Source: Diphasiastrum complanatum
Taxonomy: Eukaryota; Streptophyta; Lycopodiopsida; Lycopodiales; Lycopodiaceae
Length of the DNA: 64,000 bases
Reading direction: 5' to 3'
Assembly (NCBI GenBank): GCA_029204225.1
Contig: CM055109.1
Coordinates: 40,285,791 to 40,349,790, forward strand
This document shows, in pieces, positions 24,970 to 36,409 of this stretch; position 1 is the first letter of the stretch; the number at the start of each line of letters is the position of its first letter. Under the pieces are notes generated by a model. That model was not told where the DNA came from. It was given only the letters and a program-made list of their open reading frames with translations, and did no database searches. The translations under genes and the position numbers were made by a program.

Positions 24970-25770
24970 ACCTATGCTTTGATGGGATTGCTTGTACTGC
25001 TCATTACAAGTATATTTATGATGGCTGGACAGCGAAGTACTTTCATTTTTGGACTTGTAAAGAATTTGTTGTCAATTGGATGCATAACCAATAACGACAT
25101 GAAGGTCGAGTTCTATAAGGACAAGTTTTTGACCAAGAATATGGGTAAAAACTTCAAAGTGATTGATATAAGAGTTAGGGATGATGGAAAGTTGTACAAA
25201 GTTCAATTAGTTGTTGATCAACAGACTTCGTGACATGAAAGGATGATTTGTCAAGGCTATGGGATGATCAATATGGACACTTGAACTACACTAGCCTGAA
25301 TCTATTGTATGATAAAGGGATGGTCAAGGGTTCAACTCAAATTAGAGGTGAACCAAGGGTATGTGAGGTCTATATCATGGATAAACATCAAAGAAGCCAT
25401 TTTCCTTTAGGGGGAGCTATCACATGAAGGCACCATAGGAGTTAATCCATAGTGATCCACGGGGGCCGTCTTAGACACAATTTATTGGTGATTCAATATA
25501 CTTCATGTCCTGTGTTGATGATTTTTCCAAGAAGACCTGGATTTATTTCATGAAGTATAGATCACAAGCAATAGATTTTTTTTAAAAATCTTGTTTAATT
25601 AGAATTAGACTAACAAGAAAATCAAGGCCTTCAAGACAGTTAGAGGTGGTAAATTCAATTCCTTTGAGTTCAACAACTTGTGCAAAGAGAATGGAATCAG
25701 AGGACATCCTACCACCACCTACACATTGCAGCATAATGGGATTGCAACTTACATGCAAGTGGATTCTTCC
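24970..25770 (+). pseudogene. Ty1/copia protease-integrase remnant
   Basis: 24979-25233 encodes the spacer before integrase (LVKNLLSIGCITNNDMKVEF, like the copia LKNLLSVS.. block). About 25485-25580 encodes IYFMSCVDDFSKKTWIYFMK, the integrase core. After a frameshift, 25630-25765 encodes TVRGGKFNSFEFNNLCKENG and TTYTLQHNGIAT, where intact copies have a TDRGGE catalytic Asp and a QQNGVAE. Both key residues are altered and stops intervene. A dead fragment without LTRs; it is a different lineage from the copia at 52025. Confidence 0.75.
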
Positions 25771-26620
25771 CATATGTGTTCGCCTACTAAGTCACCAGTA
25801 GTGCACGCACCGAGAGAATTGAAGGGACTGATCTATCCCTTCTCCCAACAAACTCCGACAACTACTTCACGCTAATGTACTCTATTTTTTATTAATCAAA
25901 GAGTGCAATTTTGTCCACACACAACTGTTGTTGTTCATTTGTGCATTATTACAGACTGCATTACATCTTGATTTATGTTGCTACACTGACACACTTTTGA
26001 TCCACAACTGTCCGTTGTAAGTTTCTGTTGTTAGTATCTTGATCCAGATTTTGACTATGGACCTCTGTCTTTGGAACCGATTTTTCGATTCCCATCGAGA
26101 TACTACGTTCTACTCTTGTGTCAGAACTCGTTTTTGCTACACCACAAATTTGCGACATGTAGATCATTATAACAATTCATAAAATTACATAGAATTTTGA
26201 AATGGAAAAGTTCTACCTTGCAGGTGCTCGACCATTTGCACACATTTTTATAAAGTTAATGTTTGTATACCTATTGATATGTGGCTAACTTTTAGCCTTT
26301 TAACACATTATACCATGAAGATAATTGTTGGAGCAAGCTAGGTTGATGCCCACGAAAAATAGTTGAATGCCAACAATCTTTGAAAACTATGAATTTTATA
26401 TAATTAGCATACCAAAATTAGTTTCAATTGATGCACTATTCTTTAACAAGGCTAGATACTCTAATACATGACAATTTTTTATAGTTGTAGGATTTTAGAA
26501 TGTAACATTTTTTAGTTGAAGCCGACATCCATTGAAAAATGTAGGATCTTAAAGGGAAACTTGAGGGAGGCTTCTTGAGCACTAGATCAATGCATGTTTA
26601 ATCAACCAAAATCAACGTTC
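25770..26620. other. No gene recognised
   Basis: AT-rich. A single cttgagggagg unit at 26551-26572 matches the minisatellite of the first 2 kb. Confidence 0.4.
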
Positions 26621-26626
26621 AATCTG

Positions 26627-26786
26627 CTCGTTACATCCTGATTTAATGGCCTACATCGTGAATAAGCTCATAATGTCTTGGTTTGATGCCCTACATCATG
26701 AATAAGCTCATTATATCCTGGTTTAATGCCCTACATCATGAGTAAGCTCCTTACATCTTGGTGTGATGTCATGTATCCTAAATAAG
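26627..26786. repeat. Four-copy 40-bp tandem repeat
   Basis: Units start at 26627, 26667, 26707 and 26747 with an exact 40-bp period. The consensus is ctc(a/g)ttacatcctggtttaa followed by tgccctacatcatgaataag; the last unit is the most diverged. Confidence 0.85.
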
Positions 26787-26952
26787 AACGCTACATCATT
26801 GCTTAGGACTCTAAACGTTCAATCATTGGCATTGATAAGGATTTTTCAAGAGCAACATTTCTTGCATCAGCGTTCAAAGCCATGCTAGACATATAGGTTA
26901 GCCCACAAAAAAAACACTCACACTGCTATTGAAAACACTCTAAAATTACAAA

Positions 26953-27150
26953 ATGTTGAGTCCAAATGTGTGAGCATGGACAAAAGAACATATCTATGCC
27001 AAACAAATGAGATTTACTCTATTATAATAACAAAAGATATATTATGTAGTGTTGAGTGCAATGTGTGAGCATGAAACAAAGAACATACGCCCAAAGAATG
27101 TGATTTACTCTACTGTGACAACAAGAGATGGGTTATGTAGTGCTCACCAG
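26953..27150. repeat. Imperfect two-copy tandem duplication, about 96 bp
   Basis: tgttgagt(c/g)caaatgtgtgagcat, gatttactcta and ttatgtagtg recur in the same order about 96 bp apart. Confidence 0.65.
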
Positions 27151-28020
27151 CGACACAAAGCAAATACAACTTTTATTCGATTTTTTTTCCCTTGCTATTA
27201 CACATGTAAATTATTCTAAGTGAATGTACTCTAGCTATGTCAAGAAAATACACAAAACAAAGACATAAGGTATTAAACCTTAAAATAAAGAACATTAGTA
27301 GGACAATAGATTTTGAGATGTTCCTAAATCATCTTCGAAAAAAAAAAATTGTAAAGATTAAAACTAGGAACAATAATACCACTCCACTTTATCTTGATAG
27401 CTATGAATCATCTACAAAATGCAACAATTGACGTTCTTTTAAAATTCTTTAAATTAGCTTCTGTACCATTATGTACAAAGAATAAAAAGTGTACAAAAAG
27501 TAACTTAATGAAATTCTTACCTACATTCTAAGTTGACTCCAACAATGATATACCCATATATTCCAATGGAAAATAATAGGTCGTTCACTTTATTGATTAA
27601 AGGTACTATGTTAAAGACTATATCTAGTTCATATTTAAATGGTGTTGAAAAACTGTACACAAATTGTAGTGTAAACAAATATTTTCATAACATAAATTTG
27701 TCAAGTGCTCTTGTTTTAGAAGTTTTATACAAGTCTTTTCCACTTCAAAAGAAATTCTCATTTTGATCTTTTAAAAAGGTTTTTAAATTGTTGTCATGAG
27801 TTATCGTCCTAGAAATTTATATTTCTTCTAAAGGGTTTTCATGCCTCGTGTCTTTACATTTCCTACTAGTGTTGCCTTTAGTAAATTTTCAATAAATAAT
27901 GGTGCGACTTTAGAAATTGCTAGTTTTATGGAAGAAAAAATACAAGAATCTTTTGCAAAATTCCAATTTTTCCTCCTCTTTACAAAAAAGTTTCATTTTA
28001 ATAGATTGTGTGTTTCTCTA
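27150..28020. other. AT-rich, nothing supported
   Basis: Three open frames of 64-77 codons (27237-28059) are low-complexity K/N/F-rich and have no recognised content. Confidence 0.4.
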
Positions 28021-28024
28021 TACA

Positions 28025-28290
28025 ATGCCAGACATAGGTCCTCCTCGACCTATGCCTAGATTAGGTTAAGGAAAAAGCTATGCCAAGAATAGGTAGAAAG
28101 CTATGTTGAGCATAGGTCGAGGAGGGAGCCAAGCATAGCTCCATCCTTGACATATGCCTATTGATGTGGGTCAGAGCAAAAACTATGTTGCGCATAGCTT
28201 CCACTCTGATGTATGTCTACATAGGTCTGTGAGAGAGCTAAGCTCAACATAGCTTCTACTTCGACTTATGCTAGGCATTTTTCTCTAATG
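28025..28290. repeat. Hairpin-rich foldback repeat
   Basis: Multiple forward and reverse copies of cata(g)gtc/gacctatg and aagctatgtt(g)/caacatagctt words. For example, ataggtcctcctcgacctat is itself a near-palindrome, gcataggtcgaggaggg lies downstream, and gctaagctcaacatagctt faces aagctatgttgagcatagg. It could fold into a long imperfect hairpin. It lies just past the last placed kinase exon, probably in the 3' UTR, last intron or 3' flank. Confidence 0.6.
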
Positions 28291-28584
28291 TACCATAATT
28301 CACTTCAAGTGTCTAAAGAACTTGTACACTTTGCTGTCCCCTGCCTTGATTTAGCAGTCTCCACAAGGTCAACATGCCAGACAAGTACACATGTTTCGGA
28401 GAACAGTTTCCATATATTTTACAGCAAAAACTCAGGATAGTCCTCATCATTATTTCATGGGCCATTTTGTTGAAAATTAAATGAGAGGAATGAGACTGTG
28501 CCCTCAAACATAAGGACTACGATAGCAATTATATTCTTCATGAAATTCCCTGTTGGTGATACTCAGCTACAAAAAAGCACATAC

Positions 28585-28647
28585 CCTGGCATCATCTCGC
28601 AATGGAAGACCATCTCTTGCACCAAGTGCTCGACAGTTTGCACCAGC
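28585..28647 (-). CDS. pfkB kinase exon j (last placed)
   Basis: 21 codons, [20 protein letters not shown] plus R, phase 0. Acceptor tttgtgaag, donor GTATGT. Holds the conserved C-terminal CRALGAR segment. The next exon is not resolved. Confidence 0.9.
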
Positions 28648-31600
28648 CTTCACAAAAAACGATGAGCTTCAGAAAAGATCAGAAAGCTATGCTCGTTCAT
28701 CAGTTTTGAAACTGGTGGCTCTATCAACATAACTAGTGTCTACTGTAGTGAAGGTCCCCATTCCTGAATCGCACTTTTTTACATCCTACAGAAGATTGTT
28801 ATTTGTAATTAATGAAACAATGACTAAAAGTGAGTAGATTACCACGACAGCTCCAAGTGGAAGCATTTTCTCAGGAGGGAGACCAACACAAATTGCTACA
28901 CGGCAACATTTGAGTACTATCAGACATGGATGTCTTGAAAGTGAATTTCTGTTAAAACTAGCTCCTTAAAGTTGAAAACAACATTTGAGACCATGCAACA
29001 AATATGACATAGTCAAGAAAATATCAAAGAGAGGCTTGTTATTGCCTATCAAGACTTACAGTATATTATTGCTCCAATGAACGCATCACCTGCACCCGTA
29101 GTATCCACGAGCTCTTCAGGAGGTATGCTTTCAGCCATTCCCAGAAGTAACCTCCCATAGACAAATTTTTCCGTGAATCCACCACCAGGACTAGTTAGTG
29201 TAAGTTTGCCTACCTGTGGAGAAAGAACTGGCATGAGTCTCCAAGCTTGTCCAATAATACAAGATATATTTTCAAGTTTTTGCTCCTACAAACAAGAAAT
29301 TTCTACTTAATATGCCATTAAAAAATGTTCTACCATAACAATCTAAATCAAAGGAGTACGCCCTATTATGCTTGCTTCTTCTTTCAGAGATAGTATCTTA
29401 GAATGCACCTTGGAAGATAGTACAACTGGGTGTCTATGGTTGCTTTGTGTGGCTTCTTTCTGCAGAGACTTCAAAAGCAGGTTCACATCCATCACCTCAT
29501 TGTGATCACTATTCCCTATATTCAAAAAAGTATTCTTGTCAGCAACGTGGTATGGAGATGATTCAATTCATTCACTTAATGCATATCCTCAATTTTGATT
29601 TTTGTATAGCTTGCTTGTTTCATATTCTGATATTTTTGCGAGTTAAAGGATGTCTGAGTTTCTTTTGGGCCACTTTCAATAATTCCAATTCCTTTCAAAG
29701 CCGTGTAGCAAGTAAACTAACACATTTGAAACATGGAAATGAATCTGTAACCAGCATTTTTTTTAGACTAATATTTTTTATTTGATTGTAGCATGAAGTA
29801 CAGAAGTGCATTGCTATGTATAGTAAGTTTTAAAGAGAGTTTTTGCAGGGTTTCCTTACTTGCAAGTACTAAAGTCCAAGTACCAACTTGGTGTCAGATA
29901 CAGGAGGAACCTTGCCCGAGTTCCTTCGCCTAGTGGACAGGCCTAGTGCATGGGCTGGACCCCTCTGCGTGACATGGGTCAGAAGGAAACCACGCTTCCA
30001 TAAGAAAGTCGCACAACACCAACAGCTTCGGCGTACCATACACGAAGACGGGCCGACTAGGCAGTGTGAGGCTGGTGTGCAAGCCAAAAGCCACAAAGAG
30101 GGTTTCAAGAGGCCAATAACAGTACAAGGAGAAATGGGCAATCCAAGGATACATATGACCATGAAGCAATGACTAAGTTCAACCAATAATTTTTGAAGAA
30201 TTAAATTATGAATAACATTTACATTAAATGGCCTAGTAAAATTAAGCCTAAATGAACAACATTAACAACATAAGTAAAGACCATGGGACATAATAATAAG
30301 TACAAGGTATTAGTTATGAGCTAAGTCATAATGTAAAAGATTATTACAAGGACCATGTGAAGTTAAACAACATTATTCATATGAATTTTAATAAGGACCC
30401 AAGGGCCCCAAACTTGCTAGGATGTGAACTTAACAAGTGGGAAATACCATGCAACCCACTGATGCTGACTCACTATCACTCATGCATGGGCTCCTCTACG
30501 AGCTTGTCCAACGAATCGTTGATGGAACAGATCACGAAGTTACACAAGCAGCAGATGGAGCAGCTCACAGCCCAGTTTGATCAAAAATTGAAGACTCTTC
30601 AGAATACTGCAGCACCACAACCAGATCCTTATCAGCAGCAGTATCCTCGACGGGACAATGTTTGGTGTCCCATTTGTACCCAGAATCACACCTCCAACGA
30701 GTGTTTGGTACTGAAGCAGAATTTGAAGCTGATGCACAGATATTATCACCTGTGCAATGCGTCCTCACACGACATTGCGTATTTCCCCTACAACCCACGG
30801 ATCATACAGCAAAAGAGAGCTCAATTCCAGACCTCTTATGCTTACCATCAGGGAGCACCTAATGCAGCACCAAGGCTTGGACCAAGCCCTCAGCAACAAA
30901 GAATGTCACTACCAGCACCACCAGGGCCAAATAATCCTCAAGCAGCCCAGGTGAATCTCACGGCGGCGGAAGCTGAAACATTTCCCCAACAAGAAATGCA
31001 ACAATGGTATGAACCTAATGAACCTTTCATCGATTCTGCTATTAATGAGTACTATGCCACATACGCTGCACAACCACAACGCCAAGGGGGCAAACTTTAT
31101 GGATGTTATGGATGCGAAGAAGGACATAGGATTCATGAATGTCCAAACAAAGGAATTTATATGCCCTTCTGCCGTGAGTGTGGATATGGACACTGCTACA
31201 AGAATTGTCCATTGAGAGCCAGCACTAGTGTGCCATTGAATTGGATTGCAGTTCAATCATCAGGCACAAACACAACTCCACACTCAATTGTACCAAGGAG
31301 ACCTCCCTATCCTAACATTCCAGTGTTAGCTGTTATGCGAGCACAAAAGCGCAAGGAGGTAGCTTCATCGTCACCACACTCTGTATCAGTGCCAGCTGAC
31401 GGGATTACCATATTCGAATGTGAAGGATGAACAAAGACGATACCAAAAGATCAAGCATTGGATAGGCTCAGGCCGAGGAAGCTGCACAACAACCGACACC
31501 TCCTCAAGACACTACACCAGGTAGAGATCAACAAGCGACTGCACCGCAAGGTTCACCACACAGAGTCAGATGTGAACGTGCGACTACACCATCGGGAAGA

Positions 31601-34600
31601 ACCATTCCATATGCAGAACCTGAAGCTCCAAGGACGGAACTGCTGACGAGCATCTTATCCAGCAGAATGAACATCTCTATTGGAGAGTTCCTTCGACTTG
31701 CACCTCAAGTGTCAGATTGGTTGAGCATCAAATCAGACATACCTTCCAAGGAACCATTATTTTGCACCGGATTCGAAGAACGTCGAAGCAGCTTGGGAGA
31801 GTGAGCAGCACAATATAACTCTTCCTATCAAGCACAAACTCTTGTAGAAGACATTTCAGTCAAGATAGCAGGGGTACAACGAATTTTGTTGGGACGACCC
31901 TGGTTACGAATTGCACAAGCAGTTCATGATTGGGGGACCTACAAAATCACATTTGAGAACAGAGAGCGGGCAGTAAAGGTGGATCCCTCCACATGGGCGA
32001 TGAAACCTGTACCACCCAAGGCTGATGACACTTCTTCCACAACAAACCATAGCATTGATCGCTCGAAAGCCTCAATGGGTGTTCATTATGATTCACAAGC
32101 AGATACCGTGTTGTGGACAAATGCATTGGCAACACTTGACTGTATGGCTGGGCATACATGTCATCCATATCCAGATTCTGATTCAGAACCTAGCAAATCA
32201 CCACCACGAGGATTCACCCTGGAAACACCTATCTCATATGGGGTGAACATGATAAACGTAACATGGCTGTCACCGGAACCTATTTCAGAACCTATTGAAG
32301 ATGATTTAGTTTCTTGGCAACATGCATTGTCCTATAACGAGGAAGCTGAGCTGACAGATGAGCAGATCCTACACCACATGGATTCTACACGTTATGGAGT
32401 TCAATGAATACCAACTCAACCACCTCAGAAATCTCAACGTGCTAAAGTCTCAAAGATGCCACCACTGAAAGCACTTGTACCAAAGAAAAACCAACTAAAG
32501 CAAAGATACACTCAAGTGATCAAGTGGAGCGATTTACCCGAAGAGGCAATAGCAACAGTGGATGTAGACATTCGGAACTATATGGCGAATGTCAAAGAAC
32601 CTCAACAGAAGGCAACAAGCAAAGAAGCAGCAACAACGGATAACAATGTACGGGGAAAGAAGAAAGTTGCTGAATTGCATGCTCAAGGGTCATCCGACCA
32701 AGCTTCAACATTAGCTTCAGGAATGTCAGAAGCAATGCACAAGCTATCACTCACGAATCGAGCCAAGATAAACCTTTTGAAGGAAGAAACGAGTAAGGCA
32801 CTAGTCCATGATGTGCCAAAAAACTTCAAGAGTTATACCTTGGACGATGTAGTGATCATGATGCCAAAAGCGCAATGAGAGCCTGATGCAAATCAAGAAA
32901 AAGAAGAACAAGCCTACGAGGGACCGGCTTGCACTCAACCGATGAATCTAGCAGAGCCAAGTGAAGAAGACAAAATTGTTCATGTGGGAGCATAGCTCAC
33001 GCCCTCACAATTCACCAATCTGCAGAAGCTACTGATGGAGTATAAAGACTGCTTTGCATGGTCTTACAAAGATCTGAAAGGAATTCCATCATCTGTAGTC
33101 CAACACACCATACCTTTGGTCAAAGGAGCAACACCTGGTGAGCCGATATTATCGCTGCAACCCGAACTACATCGAGCTGATCAAGCAGGAGTTGCAGAAG
33201 TTGCTTGATGCCAATTTCATCTATGAAATCCAGCAAACAGAATGGGTGTCACCCATAATCGTTGTTTCCAAGAAGAATGGCAAAATGAGGGACTTATGTC
33301 AATCTGAAGGCACTTAATGCTATGACACGGAAGGACCACTTTCTCTCACCGTTCACAGAAAGCGTCCTGGATCGAGTAGCTGGAGAGGAAGCCTACAGTT
33401 TTTTGGATGGCTTCAGCGGCTACAACCAAGTGAAGATTGCACCGGAGGATCAACACAAGACTGCATTTGCCACTGAATGGGGTACATATGCCTACAAGGT
33501 CATGCCATTCGGTCTTTGTAATGCCCCTAGCTCTTTCCAGCGCGTCATGCAAAAGGCATTCAAGGACTATTTACAAAAGTTCCTAGAGATCTTCCTTGAT
33601 ATCTTAGCGTGCACGGATTTAATAATGAACACTTATCTCAGTTAGAGAGAGTGCTTATACAATGCCGCAAATTTCAAATATCATTGAACCCAGAGAAATG
33701 CCAATTTTGTGTCACGCATGGTCTTATCCTAGGCCATATTGTATCTAGACACGGGATCGCCACTGATCTGTCTAAGATACATATCATCATGGATCTTCCA
33801 CCCCCCTGGAACGATTCGTGGAGTTTTTGTGTTCATGGGACATGCCAATTACTACCGGATCGTCATTCTATTTTTTGCGGATTTGGCTCGTTCTATCTAC
33901 AAGCTGACAATTGATCCACATTGGACGGAGGAAGCCCTACAAGCTTTTCAAAAGCTGAAGGAAGCACTCATATCTACACCGATCTTACGACCTCCCAATT
34001 GGACAATTGAGTTTCATGTGCATATATCGATGCATCAAAGTATGCTATAGGAGCAGTATTGACCCAGCCAGGCAAGTACAAGAAAGATTTTCCTATTCGC
34101 TTCGCTAGTTGACAACTCGACAATGCTGAAATCAATTATTCAACGACTGAGCAAGAAGCCTTGGCAATGGTATTTGCTGTCAAGAAGTTTCGCCATTATC
34201 TTATGGCAACTCACTTTGCATTCTAGACTAATCATCAACCTTTGCTCTACCTAGTCAAAAAAACCTGCAACACAGGGCGAATCACTAGATGGTTACTCTT
34301 GTTGCTGGAGTTCGCTTTCCGAATAGTGGTACGCAAAGGCAAGCAGCATTATATGGCAGATCATGTATCTCGAATCAAATCAATGGAGAAGAATCCTCAG
34401 CCTGATGATGAGTTACCGGATGCTGCTTTATTTTATGTGGATGTTGTACCGGATTGGGCCACAAACATAGTTGAGTATTTGATGAACGGCCAACCAGATC
34501 GCTCACTATCCAAGGCGCAACAGCGGAAGCTTGTACTTAAAGCTCGTCCATATCAGCTGATTGCCGGCCAACTGTATCGAAGAGGGGCGGATAATATCAT

Positions 34601-36345
34601 TCATCGTTGTATCCGGCCCCATGAGATAAGTCAGATCATGTCCCTATTGCATGAAGCAATGGGAGGCGGACACTTTGCAGCGGATGTAACAGTACACAAG
34701 ATCCTACAATCCGGCTGCTGGTGGCCAACAATGCACAAGGATACTGAGGCATATATCAAGAAATGTGATGTATGTCAGAGGGCACGCAGACCAACGAAGG
34801 CAAACTATGAGCCGTTACATCCTGTATTGGCTCAAGCGCCATTTGAGAAGTGGGGACTTGATTACATTGGCCCTATTCACCAAGCTGCTCGCAGTACCCA
34901 AGCCCGATATATCATCGTGGCTACAGATTATCTCACAAAGTGGGTTGAAGCCAAAGCAGTGCGCATAGCAGATGCTAGGTCCACCGCAAAATTCTTTTAC
35001 AAAAACATCATTGTGCGCTTTGGATGTCCCCAGTGGAGGCGATCAAGGAACTCACTTTGTCAACGAGACCATCAAGTTCTTATTAGAAGAGTTCTTTGTG
35101 ATCCATCGTTTCAGCACGCCTTACTACCCAAGAGGCAATGGCCAAGCCGAATCTTCTAATAAGATTCCTGTGCGGCATTTTGACAAAGACCATGGAAGCA
35201 AGCAAATCAGATTGGGAGCACAAGCTACACGCTGCTCTGTGGGCACCGAACAAACGCCATTCCAACTAGTGTATGGCCAAGATGCAGTCATGCCGGTGGA
35301 ATTTCTCGTCTCACCTCTTCACATCGCCACTATGCAAAGATTGGATGATACAAGATCGCTCCACCTTCGTGACGAAGCGCTACACAAGTTGTGCGAAACA
35401 CGATTGTTAGCGGTCCATGCTCTTGCAGCAGAGAAAGCACGTCACAAGGCTTGGTATGATTGTCGTCTTCATAAGAAAGATCTCCAAAAAGGAGATTTGG
35501 TCCTCATGTACAAGACAAAGGCGATCAAAGGAAATCTGAAGTTCACTGGTGAAGGCCCTTATCGCATCACCAACATTCTATCGCAAGGGGCAGTGACTTT
35601 AGAAACAATGGATGGGGCACCGTTTGCTACGCCCATCAATGGTAGTCGGTTGCGCAAGTACTGGTCACCACCAGCCTTCCCGAACACTTCTTGAAGAGTT
35701 CGGGATAGGCTCATCATCAAATAAAGCCTCAGGTTTTACATAAGCGATCTTTATCCACGCTTTTCCTTACGCACTCCATCATCACCAATAAACGTGTCGA
35801 CAGCCTTCTTTCACAACAAGCACAGGCAGGTGCCGTGGGACTGTCACCTATTTAGGTGGGGGATATTGTTGTGGGTCCCGCCACTAAAGTACTACCGGCT
35901 AAGCTTACCAAGTGGGCCCCGCCACAGTACACTGCGCAGGTAGAGTAAGGGCACTAGCTTCCTGCGTGTATAAGGCCAACCCAATGAGCACGCAAGTTAG
36001 TCTTGTAGAACTTGTAGAATTAGGAATAAGTGACTAGGGGCTTGAAACTGTAAAATGACATTAGAGGCCCTAAGTCAAGTTCTTAATAAAAAAGCTAAAA
36101 GGGCCGAAATTAGAACTCACAAGAATCATGTGAGTGCCCTTTTGCTTTCTTAGAACCACTAGATTCGTTTTGTGTTAGTTTAAACGGCTTGGATTAGGAT
36201 CCTTGCCATTGTGATTAACCAATAGGAGAAAAGGGCAAGGGCCTTCCCCATCCATAAAAAGGCACCCTTTGTACCATATTTCCTTCAATAGGAGGAGGAG
36301 ATTATGCCCAAATGTGAATCGAACATCCTTGCTTCCTTCCTTCTT

Positions 36346-36409
<64 letters not shown>

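Larger units (their letters stand above)
29880..36165 (+). mobile_element. Decayed Ty3/gypsy retrotransposon (Tat/Athila-like), 3' LTR only
   Basis: Order on the plus strand is gag, protease remnant, spacer ORFs, reverse transcriptase, RNase H, integrase, purine tract, 3' LTR start; no chromodomain. Wording in the integrase tail ([22 protein letters not shown]..) is of the Tat/Athila type as I know it. No copy of the 3' LTR sequence was found upstream, so the 5' LTR is lost and the left border is approximate. Several frameshifts and stops are present throughout. Confidence 0.85.

Noticed and set aside
28313-28507. Definite last exon of the kinase
   Set aside because: A ..cacag acceptor near 28496 and an open frame exist, but the encoded text does not clearly match the family's short C-terminus; left unassigned.
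29885-29900. Primer-binding site ttggtgtcagatac for the plus-strand gypsy
   Set aside because: No LTR sequence matching the 3' LTR lies before it, and the match to a known primer tRNA is not clear.
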